A stretch of 5,105 bases of DNA from assembly GCA_022508685.1 (NCBI GenBank), contig JAFLUS010000175.1, positions 1 through 5,105 of the forward strand, given 5' to 3'. The stretch is from Prevotellaceae bacterium (GTDB lineage Bacteria; Bacteroidota; Bacteroidia; Bacteroidales; Bacteroidaceae). This document shows, in pieces, positions 5,004 to 5,105 of this stretch; positions within the stretch are counted from its first letter, which is position 1; every line of letters begins with the position of its first letter. The translations under genes were made by a program, and so were the position numbers. Below the pieces are notes generated by a model. That model was not told where the DNA came from. It was given only the letters and a program-made list of their open reading frames with translations, and ran no database searches.

Positions 5004-5105
5004 TTCGGGGGAGAAGTGGGGCACGCGCAGAGCCGCCACGATGGTGCGGCGGCGGGACGGCGGATGAATAAAGAAGCGGAAAAGTGAGGTAGCAATGGAA
5101 TTTTT

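Larger units (their letters stand above)
4502..5105. other. 604-base intergenic region without a convincing gene
   Basis: No open reading frame here has a recognisable protein. The region divides into the operon promoter (to about 4590), a plus-strand -7 box and hairpin (4595-4643), an AT-rich stretch with the palindrome ATTTATAAAT (4681-4690), the 22-bp repeat array (4716-4883), and a GC-rich segment (4885-5080). The GC-rich segment carries two GCTGNCAGC dyads (4914-4922 and 4940-4948), an alternating purine-pyrimidine tract (4967-5003) and a GC hairpin pairing 5032-5036 with GCGGC copies at 5046-5053. Near the right edge a purine-rich stretch with GAGGT (5086-5090) precedes an ATG at 5095. 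This could be the start of a plus-strand gene, but only three codons are visible. Confidence 0.6.

Noticed and set aside
5032..5053. GC-rich hairpin as a terminator
   Set aside because: No T-tract follows on either strand, and the stem needs a bulge or alternative register.
4852..5067. Possible 71-residue protein starting inside repeat unit 7
   Set aside because: It begins in tandem-repeat DNA, is Cys- and Arg-rich without a motif, and has no ribosome-binding context. The overlapping minus-strand frame is no better.
5095..5105. Start of a plus-strand gene at the right edge (ATG after GAGGT)
   Set aside because: Only three codons are visible and the GAGGT-to-ATG spacing is short, so it cannot be called as a feature.

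Overview
The window looks like chromosomal DNA from a high-GC member of the Bacteroidales (Prevotella, Alloprevotella or Alistipes-like; genus not resolvable from here). Three things point there. One gene is a DUF4494 protein, a family I know from Bacteroidetes. The candidate promoters carry the Bacteroidetes -7 box TAnnTTTG. The genes lack Shine-Dalgarno-rich leaders. The genes are GC-rich, whereas part of the right-hand intergenic region is very AT-rich.

Layout: rarA (49-1335, + strand) encodes the RarA/MgsA AAA+ ATPase, preceded by a -7 box at 14-21. Converging on it is a tightly packed minus-strand cluster that reads from right to left: a DUF4494 protein (4501-4016), a YggS/PLPBP pyridoxal-phosphate protein (4023-3361), a Crp/Fnr-type regulator (3353-2760), an FdtA/QdtA-like cupin sugar ketoisomerase (2722-2336) and a FemAB/GNAT-like acyltransferase (2339-1374). 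Junctions are an 8-base overlap, a 7-base gap, a 37-base gap and a 4-base ATGA overlap, so one transcript is likely. It would start at a -7 box at 4554-4561 and end at an intrinsic terminator (9-bp stem plus U-tract) at 1364-1328. The U-tract and the first stem base are encoded by the last codons of rarA.

The right-hand 604 bases (4502-5105) hold no convincing gene but much structure: two divergent TAnnTTTG boxes, a two-stage hairpin at 4607-4643, an AT-rich array of eight units with an exact 22-bp period (4716-4883), a pair of GCTGNCAGC dyads, and an alternating purine-pyrimidine tract around a 12-bp palindrome. A gene may begin at the extreme right edge (ATG at 5095), but too little is present to call it.

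Functionally, the window mixes genome maintenance (RarA), PLP homeostasis (YggS), regulation (Crp/Fnr) and a two-gene surface-sugar module (ketoisomerase plus acyltransferase). The aminotransferase that would normally sit between those two steps is absent. The most unusual sequence is the phased 22-bp repeat array. I see no defence system, CRISPR array, transposase, rRNA or tRNA.
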